A DNA stretch of 64,000 nucleotides, taken from NCBI RefSeq assembly GCF_037911585.1, contig NZ_JBAJNS010000001.1, forward strand, positions 2,045,001 to 2,109,000, written 5' to 3'. Within the stretch, counting starts at the first letter, position 1. Each line of letters opens with the position of its first letter. The position numbers were made by a program, and so were the translations under genes. The notes beneath the pieces were generated by a model, which searched no databases, was not told the origin of the DNA, and was given only the letters and a program-made list of their open reading frames with translations. Below, piece by piece: positions 42,236 through 49,646 of this stretch. The DNA comes from Streptomyces sp. GSL17-111 (lineage in GTDB: Bacteria > Actinomycetota > Actinomycetes > Streptomycetales > Streptomycetaceae).

Positions 42236-43582
42236 TCACAGCTGCCCCATGCGGCGGATGACGGGCGCGACGCGCTGCACGCCCTGGCGGTAGGCACCGC
42301 GAGCGGCGCGGCGCACGACGCGGCGGGCGGCCCCGCCGAGTCCGGCGGACGACCCGGACGTGCCGGAGGTGTTCGGAGTGCCGTCGGGCGTCAGGCCGTA
42401 GCGGGCGAGGATGCCCGGCAGGTACCCCCCGGCGGTCACGGAGGTGTAGTACGGGTTGAGGGGCGGCAGTTCGTCGGCGAGCAGCTGGGCGAGCCGCTTG
42501 CGGGCGCCCTCGAAGGCCGACTCGTAGGGGCCGTAGGCGGCCCCCACGACACCGTGCCGCGCCGTCCAGTCCGGGTCGGCGCGCGGCACCTCCCCGGCGT
42601 CCAGCCGGTCCCAGGACGTCAGGCAGCCCGAGCCGACGAAGTGGTGGTTGCCCAGCGCCTCCCGGACGCCCAGGTCGGTGAGGACGGCGGTCGGGACGCC
42701 CCGGTGCAGCGACTCCAGGGCGGCCGTCGAGCTGACGGTGACGAGGACGTCGGTGCGGTCCAGCACCTCGCCCATGTGCCCGTAGACGAGGCGGCAGTTG
42801 TCGGGCAGACCGCCCGGCAGCCGCTCGGCCAGCCGCTGGTAGGGCAACTCCTCGATGTGCGTGGTCTGCTCGCCCGGCTTGCTGCGCAGCTTGACCAGCA
42901 CCTCGCGCTCCGGATGCAGCCGGGCGTGGCCGACGGCCCGCTGGAGCAGGTACAGCCGGTCCCTGCGCACCTCCGGCACGGAGGGCTGGACGGCGAACGT
43001 CACCGTGTACGGCCGCTCGTCGGACGGGGCGTAGGGCGTCCCGCCGAGAAAGGGCAGCGCGCACTCCACGACGCTGCCGGTACGGGTGCCGACACCCGCG
43101 TAGACGTCCCGGAACCGGTCGGCGTCGTAGGCCGAGTTGGCCAGCACCATGTCGGCGCCGTTGCGCAGGAGGAGCCCGTCGGCCAGCTTCTCGTAGACGA
43201 CGCCGACGTACCCGGTGACGACCACGGGCCGGCGCGTCCGGCCCTGCCACTGGTTGGCCAGACCGTGCAGCATCGCCTGCACGGCGCCGCCCACACAGGC
43301 GAGGACGACGGCGTCGTACGCGCCCTCCGCGCCCGCCTCCGCCAGGAACTCGGCGGTCGTCACCTCACGGACGTGGGCGTCCCGCACTCCGGTGTCCTGG
43401 AGCTGGCGGGCGGTGGGCGTGGCCCGGCCCCGCAGCAGCATCCCGTCGACGACGGCGCTCCCCGAGGGCCCGGCGAGGCGCTGCGCGGTGAGCGCACCCC
43501 ACTTCCACCGGGTGTCGGAGTCGGCGAGCACGGCGACGCGCAGGAGGCGTTCGGCGGACCCGGGAACGGTTGGTTCTGGCAC
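42236..43582 (-). CDS. DUF6716-like putative glycosyltransferase
   Basis: A 448-residue protein with a GT-B-like layout: LLRVAVLADSDTRWKWGALTA at the start, VVTGYVGVVYEKLADGLLLR in the N-terminal fold, and a C-terminal donor-binding half containing VYGHMGEVLDRTDVLVTVSSTAALESLHRGVPTAV. The C-terminal Arg-rich tail could contact the membrane. TAGCGT (minus strand 43595-43590) is 7 nt before GTG 43582, so the start is probably leaderless and this is the first gene of the nonulosonate cluster. Acceptor and donor are unknown. Confidence 0.72.
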   Translation of the reverse strand: MPEPTVPGSAERLLRVAVLADSDTRWKWGALTAQRLAGPSGSAVVDGMLLRGRATPTARQLQDTGVRDAHVREVTTAEFLAEAGAEGAYDAVVLACVGGAVQAMLHGLANQWQGRTRRPVVVTGYVGVVYEKLADGLLLRNGADMVLANSAYDADRFRDVYAGVGTRTGSVVECALPFLGGTPYAPSDERPYTVTFAVQPSVPEVRRDRLYLLQRAVGHARLHPEREVLVKLRSKPGEQTTHIEELPYQRLAERLPGGLPDNCRLVYGHMGEVLDRTDVLVTVSSTAALESLHRGVPTAVLTDLGVREALGNHHFVGSGCLTSWDRLDAGEVPRADPDWTARHGVVGAAYGPYESAFEGARKRLAQLLADELPPLNPYYTSVTAGGYLPGILARYGLTPDGTPNTSGTSGSSAGLGGAARRVVRRAARGAYRQGVQRVAPVIRRMGQL

Positions 43583-43928
43583 GTCGCCGACGCTAGGAAC
43601 CGTTTCCGCAGGACTGCCCAACACCGGGGCAACGGCGGGTTAACAGGACTTCGCCGATTGGCCAACCAGCCTTTTTCCGGGCACAGTTCACGGCTCGTAC
43701 ACCGCGAGTTCAGCTACCGGCGGCCACCCGGCCACCCACCGCGCGCGCCGCACGCCCCCGGCGGCCCCGGACGTTCACCACCCGTTCGACCCGCACGGCG
43801 TTTCAACGAGACGAGGGACGGCGCGGGGAGCACCACAGGGAGCCGCCCGCGCGCCATCCGGCGGAAGGAGGGACCCGGCCACGCGGTGAACGCTGGGTGC
43901 GCGCAGCTCGACGTTCCGCCGGGCGGAT
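43583..43928. other. 346-bp intergenic region
   Basis: Contains the -10 (43590-43595) of the glycosyltransferase gene and a somewhat less GC-rich patch (about 43635-43700). No open reading frame with normal codon use, terminator or repeat was recognised. Confidence 0.5.
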
Positions 43929-44492
43929 CTACTGCCGGGAGAGTCCGGCGGGGTCGATCGCCACCGGGAAGGGGACGTCCAGGTGAGTGGTCGCGCCCGC
44001 GAGCGCGGTCGCCCGCTCCACGTACCGGCCGCCCTGCAACGCGTACACGACGAGCATCGGAGCCGGATCGAACTCCAGACGCCAGAAGTGCGGGATGGCC
44101 GCCTCCGCGTACAGCATCGGTTTGAACTTCCGGTCCACGGTGCGGTTGCCGGGGGAGACGAGCTCGACCACCAGCTGAACACCTTCGGCCTCGACGCTGA
44201 CACCGTCCTCGGCGGTCGCTCCGGCATCGGCCACCACGAGGTCGGGGACCACGAGACCGGAAGGCAGGATGACGTTGATGGCCTCCAGGACCTCGACCGG
44301 TGCTTCGGCCGCCGTGGCCGCCGCGTGGAGGATCATGGCGAGGCGGAGCGAGGCCCGCTGGTGGCGGATGCCGGGCGCGGGGGACATGACGAGGGACTCC
44401 CCCAGCAGTTCGTAGCGCGTGGTGCGGTCTTCGGGCAGGGCGAGGACGTCGGCGACGGTCCAGGGCCCCGTGTGGTCAAGGGCTACGGTCAT
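43929..44492 (-). CDS. Uma2 family (DUF820) endonuclease-like protein
   Basis: A 187-residue PD-(D/E)XK-like protein. The core VVPDLVVADAG...VQLVVELVSPGNRTVDRKFKPMLYAEAAIPHFW carries the D...ExVSPxN...D..K..Y pattern of Uma2 proteins. WTVADVLALPEDRTTRYELLGESLVMSPAPG is the N-terminal signature. Many paralogues exist in streptomycetes and their role is not known. ATG 44492 has GAGGTGAAGAGG upstream. It stands alone between the nonulosonate cluster and the lipoprotein gene. Confidence 0.88.
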   Translation of the reverse strand: MTVALDHTGPWTVADVLALPEDRTTRYELLGESLVMSPAPGIRHQRASLRLAMILHAAATAAEAPVEVLEAINVILPSGLVVPDLVVADAGATAEDGVSVEAEGVQLVVELVSPGNRTVDRKFKPMLYAEAAIPHFWRLEFDPAPMLVVYALQGGRYVERATALAGATTHLDVPFPVAIDPAGLSRQ

Positions 44493-44606
44493 GTCCTCTT
44501 CACCTCCTCGTCCACCCGACCCCCGCAGGTGTCCCGGCGGGCGGTACAGGACCAGCATACGGGCGTCCCCGCCGGGTGGGGTCGGATCCGGCGGGGCATG
44601 CGGCGG

Positions 44607-45206
44607 TCAGCGGTTGAGTTCGGTTGCGAGGGCTCGGGCGGAGTCCTGAGTGAAGGTGCCGGAGATCTGCAGCCGTCCGTCGCGCAGCGGTGCGGCGACG
44701 CTGGGGGCGGACAGCACACGCGGTTCGGCCTCCCACTCGCCGAGGACGATGGCGAGCCGGTTCTGCGGCGGGGACTGCGTCGAGAGGCGCTCGGTCAGCT
44801 CCCCGAACCGCTCGGCGTCCGCACCGGCGAGCGAGACGTTGACGAGCCAGGTCCCCTGCTCCTCGGCGAACTCCGCCTCCGCCTCGACCGGGCCGGTGAC
44901 GCGCAACGCCGTGTCCTCCTGGACGCCGTAGCAGACCGGGGATTCCGGATCGTTCGTGTCCGCCAGCCAGGTGCCCTCCTGCGCCGAGGAGGGGCAGGCG
45001 CCGGGCGTCGACGTCCGGACGGGGGCGAACGCGAGCGGCGGCGCGTCACCGGCGCTCGACTCCGGCGAGGCCGCCGAGGAGGGCTGCCCGGTCGGCCCGG
45101 CCTCACGGTCGTCGGTGGCGGTGTTCGAGGAACAGGCGGCGAGCGCGAGGACGGCGACCGCCGCGGCGGCCCTCAGGGCAACGGCGCGAAACGGGATCTC
45201 CTGCAT
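44607..45206 (-). CDS. lipoprotein with SecD P1-head-like domain
   Basis: A 199-residue lipoprotein: signal AVALRAAAAVAVLALAAC with lipobox LAAC, then a Ser/Pro/Gly linker. The C-terminal part NRLAIVLGEWEAEPRVLSAPSVAAPLRDGRLQISGTFTQDSARALA aligns well with the P1-head of SecD, which in the translocon lies outside the membrane. Here no membrane helices follow. It may be a detached secretion factor or a new use of this domain. ATG 45206. Confidence 0.8.
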   Translation of the reverse strand: MQEIPFRAVALRAAAAVAVLALAACSSNTATDDREAGPTGQPSSAASPESSAGDAPPLAFAPVRTSTPGACPSSAQEGTWLADTNDPESPVCYGVQEDTALRVTGPVEAEAEFAEEQGTWLVNVSLAGADAERFGELTERLSTQSPPQNRLAIVLGEWEAEPRVLSAPSVAAPLRDGRLQISGTFTQDSARALATELNR

Positions 45207-45432
45207 GACGGGAGTGTGCCAGGCCCTGGGCCCGGCGCGGGACGCGCTCGCGGGAACCACGGGAGGCTTGCGGCGAACCGCGGGAGAGGGAGATTGGGGC
45301 GCGGGCGGGATCGGGGGAACATATCCCGCCCGCGCCAATGCGCGGACCCGTCGGTACGGGGGGAACCTCGGGTGGCGCGCTCGCCGATGACCAGTCGGCT
45401 CACTCTGTACTGCGCCGAGGTGTCGAAAAACG

Positions 45433-46740
45433 TTACTCGGGGGTCTGCGCGGAACCGGAAGGCGTCGTGGAGGGCCGCCCGGAGGCCGAGCCCGAGGGGC
45501 TCGCCCCGGGGCTGGAACCGCTGGTGGGGGCCGGGTTCGTGGGCGAAGGCGTGGGCGTGGGCGTGGGGGTGGGGGTGGGTGTGGGGTCAGGGCTGGGCGG
45601 ATCGGTCACCTCGTCGCCGCCCTCCAAGTCGTCACCGCCTTCCAGGCCGTCACCACCTTCGAGGTCGTCGCCACCCTCCAAGTCGTCGCCGCCCTCCAGG
45701 CCGTCACCGCCCTCCAGGCCGTCACCACCTTCGAGGTCGTCACCGCCCTCCAGACCGTCACCGCCTTCGAGACCGTCGCCGCCCTCCAGGCCGTCACCGG
45801 GGTTCTCCGGTCCGGAGTCGGGGCCGTCGGGCCGGGGGTGGCCGGAATCGCCGTCCCCGTCGTGCCCGCCGTACTCACCGCAGAAGTCGGCGACGTGGTG
45901 CGGGCCGCCGGCCGCTTCGGTCAGCATGCGGCGCTCACCGGAACCGAGCTGCTGGGACTCGTGGGCCGTGCACAGGGCGACCGCCAGTCTGCGGTCCTTC
46001 TCCGTGCGGGGCGGGCCGGTCAGTTCACCGTCCTCCAGGAGTTCCTCCAGGCGGTCCTCCAGACGTCCGGCCTCGCCACCGTCCCGGCCGCCCGGTTCGC
46101 CGCGAGAGCCCTCGGCCACGTCGCCGCCCTCGGACGGGCGTCCCCCGGTGTCGGGACCGTCCGGGCCGGAGCCGTCCGCGCCGGGGGACGGGGCGGCCTC
46201 GCCGCCGGGGCCGGCGTTCTGCCCGCCGTCGTCCCGCTCGTCCGGCGCGGTGGCCGTGTCGGAGGGGCTGAGGGGTGAGGTGGCCGACGCCCCGGGCACG
46301 CGGGTGGGTTCGGCGAAGGGCTTCGTGAGGGCCCCGGTGGTGGCGGCCACCGCGACGCCGCCGACCGCGCACCCGGCGAGCGCGACCGCGAGCGCGGCGC
46401 GCAACGGCCGCCCCGTGCGGAGCAACGCGCGCCGTCCGACGGCGAGGGGGGAGTCGTCCAGCCCGTCACTGCGCAGCACCTGGTCCTGGGCCCAGGTCTT
46501 CCGGGCGTCCCGGAAGGCGGCGAGTGCGGCGGCCTCTCCGGGCAGTTCACCAGATTCCGGGCATCCCGGGGCCAGCTCGCCCAGCACGTCGGCGAGCCGC
46601 TCGGCGCCTCCCGTCACGGGAACGCCGTTCACCGCCGACGCGCCACCGGGTCTGGACGTTTCGGACGTTCCCCCCGGGTCTCCGCGCAGCAGCCGCTCCG
46701 CAGCCTCCTCGTCCAACCATGCGTACCGGTCGTCGGCCAT
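45433..46740 (-). CDS. membrane-anchored, repeat-rich protein; candidate anti-sigma factor
   Basis: A 435-residue protein. The N-terminal cytoplasmic part (residues 1-110) is acidic with helical segments (YAWLDEEAAERLLRG, ERLADVLGELAPG). A single membrane helix spans residues 112-134, followed by an extracellular Pro/Gly/Ser/Asp-rich region, ten LEGGD hexapeptide repeats and a Pro-Thr stalk. ATG 46740 overlaps the stop of the ECF sigma gene; GTG 46743 is also possible. Coupled translation and topology suggest an anti-sigma or sensor function. This is inference; no anti-sigma domain was recognised. Confidence 0.78.
   Translation of the reverse strand: MADDRYAWLDEEAAERLLRGDPGGTSETSRPGGASAVNGVPVTGGAERLADVLGELAPGCPESGELPGEAAALAAFRDARKTWAQDQVLRSDGLDDSPLAVGRRALLRTGRPLRAALAVALAGCAVGGVAVAATTGALTKPFAEPTRVPGASATSPLSPSDTATAPDERDDGGQNAGPGGEAAPSPGADGSGPDGPDTGGRPSEGGDVAEGSRGEPGGRDGGEAGRLEDRLEELLEDGELTGPPRTEKDRRLAVALCTAHESQQLGSGERRMLTEAAGGPHHVADFCGEYGGHDGDGDSGHPRPDGPDSGPENPGDGLEGGDGLEGGDGLEGGDDLEGGDGLEGGDGLEGGDDLEGGDDLEGGDGLEGGDDLEGGDEVTDPPSPDPTPTPTPTPTPTPSPTNPAPTSGSSPGASPSGSASGRPSTTPSGSAQTPE
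45613..45795 (-). repeat. tandem 18-bp repeats coding LEGGD(G/D) units
   Basis: Ten near-perfect 18-bp units encode alternating GLEGGD and DLEGGD hexapeptides within the membrane-anchored protein. Codon use drifts between units at third positions, so the repeats are under peptide-level selection or are moderately old. Confidence 0.85.
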
Positions 46741-47387
46741 CACGTCTTCCTCAGCGTCGGAGCCGCCCTTTCCGTCACACTGCGGGATTGGTTCAGCCGT
46801 TGATCAGGAATGGTTGCTTCCACTCCGTCGGCCCCGTCAGGTCCGTCGAGCAGCTCCGCCAGCTTACGCAGCCCCCGGTGCGCCGCCGTCCGCACGGCAC
46901 CTGCGCGTTTGCCCAGGACAGCGGCGGCTCCTTTGGCGTCGAGGCCCACGACGACCCGCAGCACGACGGCCTCCGCCTGGTCGCGGGGGAGCTGGGATAT
47001 GAGGGCCATCGTCCGTCCGGTACCGAGCGACGCGAGGGCCTCGTCGGCGGTGTCCACCCCGTCCGGCATGCCGGTCAGTTCACTCTCGTCCGCGCCCTGC
47101 ACCGGACGACGGCCGCGGGCCCGGATGTGGTCGAGCGCCCGGTTGCGGGCGATGCGCGCCGTCCAGCCGCGGAACCGGTCGGCGTCACCGCTGAACCGAT
47201 CCAGGTCGCGGGCTATCTGGAACCACGCCTCCGAGGCGACGTCCTCGGCGTCGGCCTCCGGCACGAGTGTCCTGACGTAGCCGAGCAGCCGAGGCTGCAC
47301 AGCGCGGTACACGGTTCGGAAGGCGTCTTCGTCACCTTCCTGCGCCGCACCTAGCGCGGCGGTCAGCTCCGCGTCGTCCCCCTGCAC
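46740..47387 (-). CDS. ECF-family RNA polymerase sigma factor
   Basis: A 215-residue ECF sigma factor. Region 2 is FRTVYRAVQPRLLGYVRTLVPEADAEDVASEAWFQIARDL with WTARIARNRALDHIRARGR, and region 4 is LISQLPRDQAEAVVLRVVVGLDAKGAAAVLGKRAGAVRTAAHRGLRKLA. The C-terminal tail is disordered. GTG 47387 has AGGGCAGC upstream. Its stop overlaps the start of the membrane protein gene, a typical sigma/anti-sigma layout. Target promoters cannot be deduced. Confidence 0.9.
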   Translation of the reverse strand: MQGDDAELTAALGAAQEGDEDAFRTVYRAVQPRLLGYVRTLVPEADAEDVASEAWFQIARDLDRFSGDADRFRGWTARIARNRALDHIRARGRRPVQGADESELTGMPDGVDTADEALASLGTGRTMALISQLPRDQAEAVVLRVVVGLDAKGAAAVLGKRAGAVRTAAHRGLRKLAELLDGPDGADGVEATIPDQRLNQSRSVTERAAPTLRKT

Positions 47388-47553
47388 GCTGCCCTGCCCT
47401 ACTTTGCGTCGTTTCGCGACGGCCGGTCCCGGTCACACCCCTGGCCGGGCGCGCCTCGCTGCAAGAAATGTTCAAGCTTCGACCACTGTCGATGCGACCA
47501 GCAGGCTAGCCCTCCCGAGCACCCTCGTCCATGCCGGACCGGTGAGTAGGTGA

Positions 47554-47584
47554 ACTTGCATCTGTACTTGCAGGTGTACTTGCA
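47554..47584. repeat. three ACTTGCA direct repeats at 12-bp spacing
   Basis: ACTTGCA at 47554, 47566 and 47578. The second and third copies are both preceded by GT. Even spacing resembles iterons or tandem regulator sites. Confidence 0.75.
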
Positions 47585-47602
47585 TTCGCCGTAGGCCCCC
47601 TT

Positions 47603-47619
47603 GATAACCGGTCGATAAC
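47603..47619. repeat. two GATAAC direct repeats at 11-bp spacing
   Basis: GATAAC at 47603-47608 and 47614-47619, separated by CGGTC. The 11-bp period puts both on one face of the helix. Confidence 0.6.
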
Positions 47620-47653
47620 GGATGCCAGGGAGGGTGCCGCGCCTGTAACACAT

Positions 47654-47668
47654 CGCCAACCGTTGGCG
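47654..47668. promoter_or_regulatory. 15-bp palindrome in repeat-rich gap
   Basis: CGCCAAC-C-GTTGGCG has perfect 7-bp arms around one base, a typical dimeric regulator half-site layout. Confidence 0.45.
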
Positions 47669-47787
47669 CAGAGAGAGGTACGGGCCGCCTGCGCAGTCCG
47701 TGAACGACGACGGCCGGGGTCTCTCCTGTGGGGGGTGGCGACCTCGGCCGTCCTCGTGTCCGGAACCGGCGGGTGGGTGCGAGCCGG

Positions 47788-48309
47788 TCAGTAGTAGCCG
47801 GTCTCGCCGTCGAGGATCTCGCGCATCGCGTCCAGATGGCCGACGTGCCGGGCCGTCTCCTCGATCATGTGGAACAGCACCCAGCGCAGCGACGCCGACG
47901 CGGCGCGGAAGTCCGGGTGCCGGCCCTTCTCGTCGAGTTCGTGGGCCGCGATGACCTCGTTCGAGCGCGCGCACTGCCGCTCGTAGTCCCGGAGGAGGTC
48001 GGCGAGCGGAACGTCGTCCACCCGCATGTCGGGGTCCTCGACATCCGGGGCGCTCTCGAACTTCGGCCCCTTGCCGGGCAGGCCCAGGAAGATCATCTCG
48101 AACCAGTCGCGCTCGACCCACCGCAGGTGGGCGACGAGGCCGGCGACCGTCATGGCCGGAGAGGACGGCAGGACCGGGCGGTGGGCGTCCTCCTCGGACA
48201 GGCCCGCGCACTTCCAGTGGACGATCGCGCGCTGCATGTCGAGCCAGCCGAGGAGCTGTGTCCGCTCGTCCGCGTCGTACGCGGGGCGGGTCCGGGGTGG
48301 TGTGGTCAT
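47788..48309 (-). CDS. DinB family protein (DUF664)
   Basis: A 173-residue four-helix-bundle protein. It has metal-site His residues in VAGLVAHLRWVERDW and VLFHMIEETARHVGHLDAM, and the start DERTQLLGWLDMQRAIVHWKCAGLSEEDA. DinB/DUF664 proteins are metal-binding, and many are thiol-dependent enzymes in actinobacteria. The ATG overlaps the stop of the preceding hypothetical gene by 4 nt (ATGA), so the two are coupled. Function unknown. Confidence 0.88.
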   Translation of the reverse strand: MTTPPRTRPAYDADERTQLLGWLDMQRAIVHWKCAGLSEEDAHRPVLPSSPAMTVAGLVAHLRWVERDWFEMIFLGLPGKGPKFESAPDVEDPDMRVDDVPLADLLRDYERQCARSNEVIAAHELDEKGRHPDFRAASASLRWVLFHMIEETARHVGHLDAMREILDGETGYY

Positions 48310-49097
48310 GGCGAGCGACGGTACGCGCGCCGGGGCGCCTTCCGTAGTCCTTTTTCGACGGTACGCGCCGCCTCGGCCCGCACCGGGACCAGGCTGCGCG
48401 GGACCCGTGGCTCCTGCACGACGAGGTCGGGGCCGACGCGGGAGTCCGCCAGGGTGAGCGTCACGACCGGGCCGACGGGCCCGTCGGCACCGGACGCGAA
48501 CGGGTCCCACATCAGGTCCCGGAGCCGGTGCCCCGGGCACACGGCGGACGTCGGCACGTCGACGGTGAGGGCCAGCGGCCGGTCACCGGTGACGCGCACG
48601 GAGTCCGCCTCCCGGTCCCGCTCGTCCTCCAGGCGGGGCGTGAGGCCGTCCGCGTACGCCATCAGGCCCTCGCCGTCCGCCCCGTGGAGCTCGACGGTCA
48701 CCCCGTCCGGTGCGACCGGCGGCGTCAGCGCGAGAGGGTGCGTCTCGGGCACGACGAGGCTGAGGTGCACGGAGAAGCGTTCCGCGTCGTCCTCGATCTC
48801 GGCCACGTACCCGTGACCCTGGGACCGCAGGTACGGGGCCTCCGTGTCCGGCGGGGCGACGGCGGGCGGGCCTCCCGCGCCGCAGCCGTGCAGCCCCTCG
48901 GCCTGCGGCGCGACGCGTGCCGCCTCCGACGGTCGGTGCGGGGACCGGTATGCTCCCCCGTCGTTCAGCTGCGGCAGGACGAGGATCACCGCCACGAGCG
49001 GGACGTAGATCCGCAGCCGTGCCCGGCGGCCGACGGCGAACGGGTCGTGCGGCCGCTCGCCGCGCTCCCGGCCCAGGCCCCGGTCCCGTTTCCGCAT
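48306..49097 (-). CDS. hypothetical membrane-anchored protein
   Basis: A 263-residue protein. It has a basic start (RKRDRGLGRERGERPHD), one membrane helix near residues 29-46 (LRIYVPLVAVILVLPQLN), then an extracytoplasmic, beta-rich domain without known motif. Two Cys residues (GLHGCGAGG and SAVCPGHR) could form a disulfide. ATG 49097 follows GAGGAGGGGTGTC. Coupled to the DinB gene at its 3' end. Function unknown. Confidence 0.7.
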   Translation of the reverse strand: MRKRDRGLGRERGERPHDPFAVGRRARLRIYVPLVAVILVLPQLNDGGAYRSPHRPSEAARVAPQAEGLHGCGAGGPPAVAPPDTEAPYLRSQGHGYVAEIEDDAERFSVHLSLVVPETHPLALTPPVAPDGVTVELHGADGEGLMAYADGLTPRLEDERDREADSVRVTGDRPLALTVDVPTSAVCPGHRLRDLMWDPFASGADGPVGPVVTLTLADSRVGPDLVVQEPRVPRSLVPVRAEAARTVEKGLRKAPRRAYRRSP

Positions 49098-49234
49098 GAC
49101 ACCCCTCCTCGGCGAGCGGACGGTAACACGTGCCGGGCAGGTCGTCCCAGGTCGCCGTGGCCCCCTCGTCCCGCCCACCCCGTCCGGGGACGGCCGCCTC
49201 CCGGGCGCGGCGGGCGGCCGTCCAGAATGGGGTC

Positions 49235-49636
49235 ATGTCACGAGACGAGGGACGGGACCAGGACCGCTGTCCGTGCGGCCGCGCCACCCGCTACGCCGCG
49301 TGCTGCGGCCGCCTGCACGGCGGGACGGTGACGGCGGGCACCCCCGAGGAGCTGATGCGTTCGCGGTACGCCGCCTTCGTCGTGGGCGACACCGACTACC
49401 TGTTGCGCACCTGGCACCCCGACACCCGCCCCGCCGAGCTGCGGCTGGACGGCGAGCAGGCGTGGCTGCGCCTGGACGTGCTGTCCAGCACCGACGGCGG
49501 ACCCTTCAACGCCGAGGGCACCGTGGAGTTCCGCGCCCACTACGCCGTCCCGGGCGGCGTCGGCTCGCTCCACGAACGCAGCCGCTTCGTGCGACACCGG
49601 GGCCGCTGGGTCTACGTCGACGGCGACGCCCCCTGA
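49235..49636 (+). CDS. YchJ-family SEC-C motif protein
   Basis: A 133-residue protein. N-terminal CPCGRATRYAACCGRLHGG is the zinc-binding SEC-C motif, followed by the NTF2-like YchJ domain with TPEELMRSRYAAFVVGDTDYLLRTWHPDTRP and FRAHY. The family is widespread and its biochemical role is unclear. CAGAAT (about 49223-49228) lies 6 nt upstream of ATG 49235, suggesting a leaderless transcript. It is convergent with the hexosaminidase gene. Confidence 0.92.
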   Translation: MSRDEGRDQDRCPCGRATRYAACCGRLHGGTVTAGTPEELMRSRYAAFVVGDTDYLLRTWHPDTRPAELRLDGEQAWLRLDVLSSTDGGPFNAEGTVEFRAHYAVPGGVGSLHERSRFVRHRGRWVYVDGDAP

Positions 49637-49646
49637 CGCCGTCCGC

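Larger units (their letters stand above)
47388..47787. other. 400-bp gene-poor region with clustered operator-like repeats
   Basis: No convincing gene. A minus-strand frame from ATG 47653 to 47399 has atypical codons (AGA, CTA, TTG) and a Cys-Lys-Tyr repeat that simply translates the DNA repeats. The region holds three ACTTGCA copies, two GATAAC copies and a 15-bp palindrome, and is less GC-rich than its neighbours. Confidence 0.55.

Noticed and set aside
45540..45595. G/T-rich tract as a quadruplex element
   Set aside because: It encodes the Pro-Thr stalk of the membrane protein and is explained by coding repeats.
47399..47653. Minus-strand 84-codon frame with CKYTCKYRCK
   Set aside because: Codon use is atypical, no ribosome binding site is clear, and the Cys-Lys-Tyr pattern only reflects the ACTTGCA DNA repeats. 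Treated as regulatory sequence.
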